Assembly (NCBI RefSeq): GCF_030272615.1
Contig: NC_081406.1
Coordinates: 167,259,521-167,323,520, forward strand
Length of the DNA stretch: 64,000 bases
Reading direction: 5' to 3'
From: Cryptomeria japonica
Taxonomy: Eukaryota; Streptophyta; Pinopsida; Cupressales; Cupressaceae
Under the pieces are notes generated by a model. That model made no database searches, had not been told where the DNA came from, and saw only the letters and a program-made list of their open reading frames with translations. The position numbers and the translations under genes were made by a program. Position 1 is the stretch's first letter. Every line of letters starts with the position of its first letter. Positions 59,180 through 64,000 of the stretch are shown piece after piece.

Positions 59180-61979
59180 GGATCTACCTTAGCGGCTAAG
59201 TTGTTACCTCAGGAACCTTTCTTTGAATTAAAATATATTAAAACTTAACCACTTTAACTATTTAAATATCATCTAGGTACTATATTATATAAATAAATAA
59301 ATAATAAAAAAAAAGTAATCAAACATGAAAAACCAAGATTTTTACATGGAAAACCCAATGAGGTAAAAACCATGGTGAGAAATATCTCACTATATGAATA
59401 ACATGTTACAAATCTTAGGCTCAAGGCCAAGGAGCTTACTACCCTTGACGTGGACTTGCAAGACTGACTTGTGCACAACCTTAGGGAAATATACAAAAGA
59501 CTTACAAACACTGAATATCACTTCTTCATGACAAGATACACTACAAATAAAAGAAATATATCAATATTATTGAACTGTAGGTAACCATATCCATATATAT
59601 TCTAACTATAGTTCACTGTTAAAACAAATTTGAAGTTTCCTTCATTAGTGCTCTATTGTGCTTGTAAACCTTTTCACTGCTTCACAAGTACTTCACACAA
59701 CACATACGATTCTTACACCAATCTAAAAAAATATTCCATCCTTTATATAGAATCCACAAACATAATAAGATCAATTAGGTTAGCCTAATTAGATATAACA
59801 CATACATATAAAACAATTGGCCCCAAAAAAATATCCAATGCATTGTGAAAAGAAAAATTAACTATGTGAGGCATCACTCCATGTTGCCACACCTTTTGGT
59901 CCATCCTAGATCATCACCTATATATTGACATGCAACCGGATAGACCAAAATAATATAGGTCAAGTGCAAAAGATTAAGCAGTCAAGGCACATCAATATAA
60001 ATGACTCCAATTACAATGCATATCACCAGAGACACTTGGGGATGTCAAAGATAGCATCAAAAAATATCCACAAGATTAAATCATTGCACCACATCACCAA
60101 CAAAAAGAAGGCATAAGAATGCAACACATTCCTATAGACTATCACTGAAAAAACCACCCATAATTGAATACCAATTGCAGACCCCAGAAATCATCACGAA
60201 AGCTCCAAAAACTTCATGATATATCTTTATATTTCTTTGGAAGAATTCATAAATAGGCTCCACACATTCACATAATCATAATACTAATCCATTATTATTG
60301 CATTATACTAGACCACATCTAGATCGACAAGCTTGACATCAGAAGAACAAGTTTGACATCAATTGCAATATCCCTTCCCTAATCAAACTCTATTTGACCT
60401 AGTTGACCATGATTGACTTTTCAGTGGCTTACATGGATGGTTGATACATTATGATGTGATGTTTTTTATTCAGGTACTATGCTTTGGAGTGTATTTTAGT
60501 GGATGTGATTATGCATTATTGCTTATTGAGGAGTAGATATGGATTACACACTATTTCTTTGAATGAGCAGATGTTAATTCTGCTTATGTATTGTAATTTA
60601 TAGATGATGAAATGTTAATTTTATTTATGTGTTACTGACCATGGACTAACACATTTACCTTATGTATGAGTTGCATTATGTATCCATCTGCATGTTTGTG
60701 TGGAGTTTTTATGGGGTGTGAGCAGATGATTTTTCGTCACTCACTTCGGTGAGACACAGAAAGTCACGATTCTCCTTCATTGGTGTGTTTACCGTATTTG
60801 TATATATATGTGTATGTGTGGTTCGGTGATGCGGTAATTGCAGGTACAAGGTACCAATTCCACCTGGCTCCATAGGTTTGAGGGTACCTAATGAACCCAA
60901 TGGAACTGGAAGAGATAGTCTTAAGGTCCTGAACATCATCCCTAGCCTTGCTCGATTGTGAGCGTTGTCAGTAATTAGTCAACCCTATTGGATCGCCAAT
61001 TAGGCCACCTTTCCGACGTTGGTATGCAGGTCATGACTTTATTTTGTTTAGTTGAGTTTTGCATGATATGCGTTTTGTGACTTTGTTAAATTCTCCTAAG
61101 TGTTTCTTTATGTGAGATTAATTATTAATACCTTAGTGTTATTAATAGTTAATGTTATATCATCATGCATTAATTAAATAAGGGATAAATTATTATAGGA
61201 CCTTTATATTATATAAATAAATAAATCAATCTTAGCAAGGAATCTAATTAAATTATTTGTTTAAATATATCATATAGTGGATTTTGTATTGTGTCATGCG
61301 TTTTTGTAAAAAGTTATTTAGAGTTTTAAATAAATAAATATATTGTTGACTTTTTGGTGTGTGAGGAAATTTTAAATTAAATTAAAATTAAAATGTATTG
61401 AATTTGGAGAAAAGTATTTTCAATTTTTATTTTAGGAAAAATAATATATTCCAAGGAAAGGATTTTTCCTCTAAAAAGATGTTTTAGGTAAAAACCCTTT
61501 ATTTGGGGGAATGTTTTCTAGAATATGGAGTTCTGGCATTTTGGGAAAAGTTCCTCTCTGTTGTGGATTGGGGGTTTTTGGTATTTTGGGGAAAATGGGC
61601 TTTCTGCTATTGAAGAAGTTCTCACATTTTGAAGGATTGGATGCTCTCCTTCAATTTTCTTCCAAGAAAGAAATTAAAGGTTGGTTTATAAAACCTTTGT
61701 TTTGTTCATTCTATTTAAATATCTGAGAATGTGCGACTGTAATTGTTTTCTTCTTTTCCTTTCTATTTGGAAGAGATAATTGGTTGAGAAATTCTCATTT
61801 TAGCTAGGAATTATAGGTTATCAATTTTAATTTCAATGAAAATATATGTAGTTCATTCTTATTCTATTATGAAATTGGAATATGAGAGTTTCCAGATCTT
61901 CCAATTTTGGGAGCAGAGAAAATTAGGGTTTCTTGGTAGGGCATTACATCAATGACAACAAGAAATCATTTTTGCAACA
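59180..61979 (-). repeat. 5' LTR of the passenger-ORF element, split by a solo LTR
   Basis: 59180-60363 matches the left LTR. After the inserted solo LTR and its duplicated TCAAT, the last 26 bases (61954-61979, ending TTTTTGCAACA) complete the LTR end seen at 55131 (ATATTGTAACA). CAATA follows at once. Confidence 0.85.
60364..61948 (+). mobile_element. Solo LTR nested in the 5' LTR
   Basis: 1585 bp, TGCAATATCCCTTCCC ... GGTAGGGCATTACA, with TCAAT on both sides (60359-60363, 61949-61953). It contains GCAGGTACAAGGTACC (60841) and an AT-rich section followed by T/G-rich sequence. Non-coding. The strand follows the TG...CA sense and the similar element at 44488. Confidence 0.85.
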
Positions 61980-61984
61980 CAATA

Positions 61985-62415
61985 ATTATATAATATATGA
62001 CAATATAAGTAGATATAGGTGGAGAAAGAATGAGAGGGAATAAATGTGTCTTTATTTTATTTAATGAAGATGATTAAACTTTATTGGAAATATCATCAAA
62101 GAGGAGAATAACATCCTTAATGATTTCATTCAATTTTAAAAGATAAAATTACAAAAAAAATACCTATATTATTTTTCAAGTGCTCTTCCCAAGCAGTTAT
62201 ATCTGGATATGATAAGTATTATTTTTCTATAAAGAATTATTAGAAGACACATGGATGTAGATTAAATAGATTCTAAAGAAGCAATAAGAGCTAAACATGA
62301 GATCTTAATGCATGCCATTTGAGTACACTAATCATCCCTTAGTTATATGTCCATGCAAGGTAACTAATGATGCATATTTGATATATATGCTAATGCTAGA
62401 ATAAAAGAATCTAGT
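61985..62415. other. AT-rich spacer
   Basis: No gene or repeat recognised. Confidence 0.4.
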
Positions 62416-62600
62416 CCAAGGGGTTGAGGTTAATTGGATAAAATATCGGGTTCTCATCATGGAGACGCAAGTTCAATTCCCAATAAGAATAGGTTATTTC
62501 TAATTTGTTTACTTGTATGGAGCTTGTATTGGTCTAATGTTTCAATGCTTGTATGAAAAATATATTTTTATTTGATATTCAATTAAAAAAAATCTAAAAA
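62416..62600 (+). mobile_element. Probable tRNA-derived SINE
   Basis: The A-box-like GAGGTTAATTGG (62426-62437) and B box GTTCAATTCC (62471-62480) are 34 bases apart, as in tRNA-headed SINEs. A T-rich body follows, ending in an A-rich tail (from about 62581). The possible flanking repeats (AATCTAGT/AACTAGT) are weak. It is too degenerate for a functional tRNA. Confidence 0.55.
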
Positions 62601-63353
62601 ACTAGTAGGAATATCCTAAAGAAATTATTATTACTCATTAATTTATTTTAGAAATTAAATTTCATCATTACTTTTTCCCATGGTAACTACATTTTACCTT
62701 AATGATTTATAAGGATTTCATAGAATACTCATATAGAAAGGAGAGATAGTGGAAGATGTGATTTAGCCCCTATTAGATTACTCAATCATAAAACTAGTGA
62801 AAGAAAATGAAAAATCATAGAATTACTTACCCCCCTCCCCCCCAAAGAAAAATTCCCATAATCATAAAGGCCCCCAAAACTTATGGTGATAACACTTTAC
62901 ATTTTTTTTGTAACTATCACTTGCCAAATTAGTAAATTAATCTTGATCATAGTGTGTTACAAATGGGAAAAACAAGAGAATAGAGTTCAACTAATTTTTT
63001 TGATCTATAATGGGTTAAATAAAAATATAATAATAAAAATACATAGGAAAGTATGTACCTTTTGTTGGTAACTTGAGTTTTATTGTCATGGATGTCAAAC
63101 TTCTTTGGTGTTGTCATTAATTTCATAGTGTGTGTAGTATATGGTTCAAAAATGAGTGTTCAGATGTTGTTATGTTTTCTAGTGGTAATGTTAACTAAGT
63201 ATGAGGTGTTTTAGGAATGTAACAATAGTGGAAATTACAATATGTAGGAAAGAGTATTTAAAGTCCTTATGGAAGAATTCTCTACATTCCTTTATTTTTT
63301 GAATATTATAGCTTGTAGTTCTATATCAAATGCCTACATTATGTGGATGTTGA
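62601..63353. other. AT-rich spacer
   Basis: Only short chance frames; no recognised element. Confidence 0.4.
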
Positions 63354-64000
63354 TGTTAGTATTAATCAGTGACTGAGAGGGGGCCTGTGAATCAATCAAA
63401 ACAATTTATACACAATTCAAACATTCAAGCTGACCGGTCTGCAACTATCCTTCCAAATTAACTTAAACATTGAATAAATCATGAAAGAAGAGAACATCAA
63501 AGAAAAAGAGATTTGTATGCACAAATAAGCATCACATAACACTAGTAATTATAAATGGAAACCCTTGGTTAGAGGGAGAAAACTATGGTGGGGATAACCC
63601 ACAATCTCTTTTACTGCAGTGAAAAAGATTTCCCTGTTAAGAGCTTACAACAAGTTCTTTCTAAGATCATCACCCTATTATAAGTGATTGGTATCCGGTT
63701 AAGAATACCTTAGAACCTGTTAAAATTCAGCTTGCTAGAGGATTTTACAACTTCATATCTGAAGTGACTCGGTTAAGAGATTTTACATAAAGAACCGATT
63801 AAGGTTCACCCTGTTAAGGGATTTACAATGCTGCAATTGTTAGAAGGCAACAAAGATGACTGATCTATCTGATGACACTACCTTTGTCTCATAGATCTAC
63901 TCCGCATGCTTTGTTCTTTTGATCGGTGTCGGCTTCACCGATTCATACCTCTATCTACTGCACTCTATTCTACTCCCCCTGTTTACATTCACACAGATCT
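63354..64000 (-). repeat. LTR of a retrotransposon running off the right edge
   Basis: Read on the minus strand it ends with a TTCACAGGCCCCCTCTCAGTC block and TTAATACTAACA (terminal CA). It also has the repeated 'aaggtt...cttaaccg' words and a GGGTTTCCA block that the copia LTR at 18086 contains. No primer site lies outside 63354, so this is the 3' end of a minus-strand element or a solo LTR. Confidence 0.7.

Larger units (their letters stand above)
53904..61979 (-). mobile_element. LTR retrotransposon with a passenger ORF instead of pol
   Basis: CAATA borders both ends (53899-53903 and 61980-61984). The left LTR 53904-55131 and the right LTR (59180-60363 plus 61954-61979) are homologous. 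The right one is split by a solo LTR. On the minus strand the order is LTR, primer site, gag end with zinc knuckles, unknown ORF, polypurine tract, LTR. No copia or gypsy pol motif was found in the 4-kb interior, so it is non-autonomous. Confidence 0.85.

Noticed and set aside
62416-62490. Functional tRNA gene
   Set aside because: A and B boxes are present, but the arms do not pair as a cloverleaf and an A-rich tailed body follows; SINE is the better reading.

Overview
The window is nuclear DNA of a large-genome seed plant, and a gymnosperm seems likely. The evidence is AT-rich, intron-bearing sequence built almost entirely of nested retroelements, with one spliced plant receptor-kinase gene. 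The lineage is an inference; no organelle, rRNA or bacterial sequence was seen. Most coding stretches are decayed transposon genes, and many of their in-frame stops can be explained by C-to-T change at CAG, CAA or CGA codons.

Layout, left half. 1-4232: 3' part of a LINE (reverse transcriptase end, zf-RVT, RNase H), followed 13 bp later by an unusual third reading frame and a 3' tail. 4233-12655: AT-rich remnants, including a 975-bp terminal-inverted-repeat element (7018-7992), a LINE endonuclease remnant (about 8470-8870) and three small tandem repeats. 12660-30295 is a four-layer nest. An old Ty1/copia remnant (itself holding a small TIR element, 13437-14079) was hit by a 5'-truncated LINE (14507-30277, with an 18-bp target duplication). 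The LINE was hit by a giant inverted-repeat (foldback-like) element (15008-29702). That element was hit by a full-length copia retrotransposon (18086-25318, target duplication CATAT). The foldback element has kilobase pyrimidine/purine arms and a core array of 20-bp units (CATATGACCCCTTAGGACAC) in both orientations.

Middle. 30987-35473, minus strand: eight exons of a malectin-domain LRR-RLK VIII-2-type receptor kinase with an intact kinase frame. No leucine-rich-repeat exons are visible upstream. A solo LTR (31946-32708, target duplication GGGAG) sits in its last intron.

Right half. 38099-41007: a gag-only LTR element on the minus strand. 41065-52353: a large LTR element with about 2.25-kb LTRs and only a gag-like ORF. 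That ORF is split by a 4279-bp TG...CA insertion (44488-48766, target duplication ACAAA). 53388-53610: a tRNA-derived SINE with a 21-bp target duplication. 53904-61979, minus strand: an LTR element (target duplication CAATA) with a gag-knuckle region and, where pol should be, a long unknown coiled-coil ORF. Its 5' LTR carries a nested solo LTR (60364-61948, target duplication TCAAT). A second SINE-like unit lies near 62416-62600, and an LTR runs off the right edge from 63354.

The only likely host gene is the receptor kinase. The rest records successive insertions whose order can be read from target duplications. The most unusual objects are the foldback element with its palindromic array, and the two passenger ORFs (LINE ORF3 and the pol-replacing ORF).
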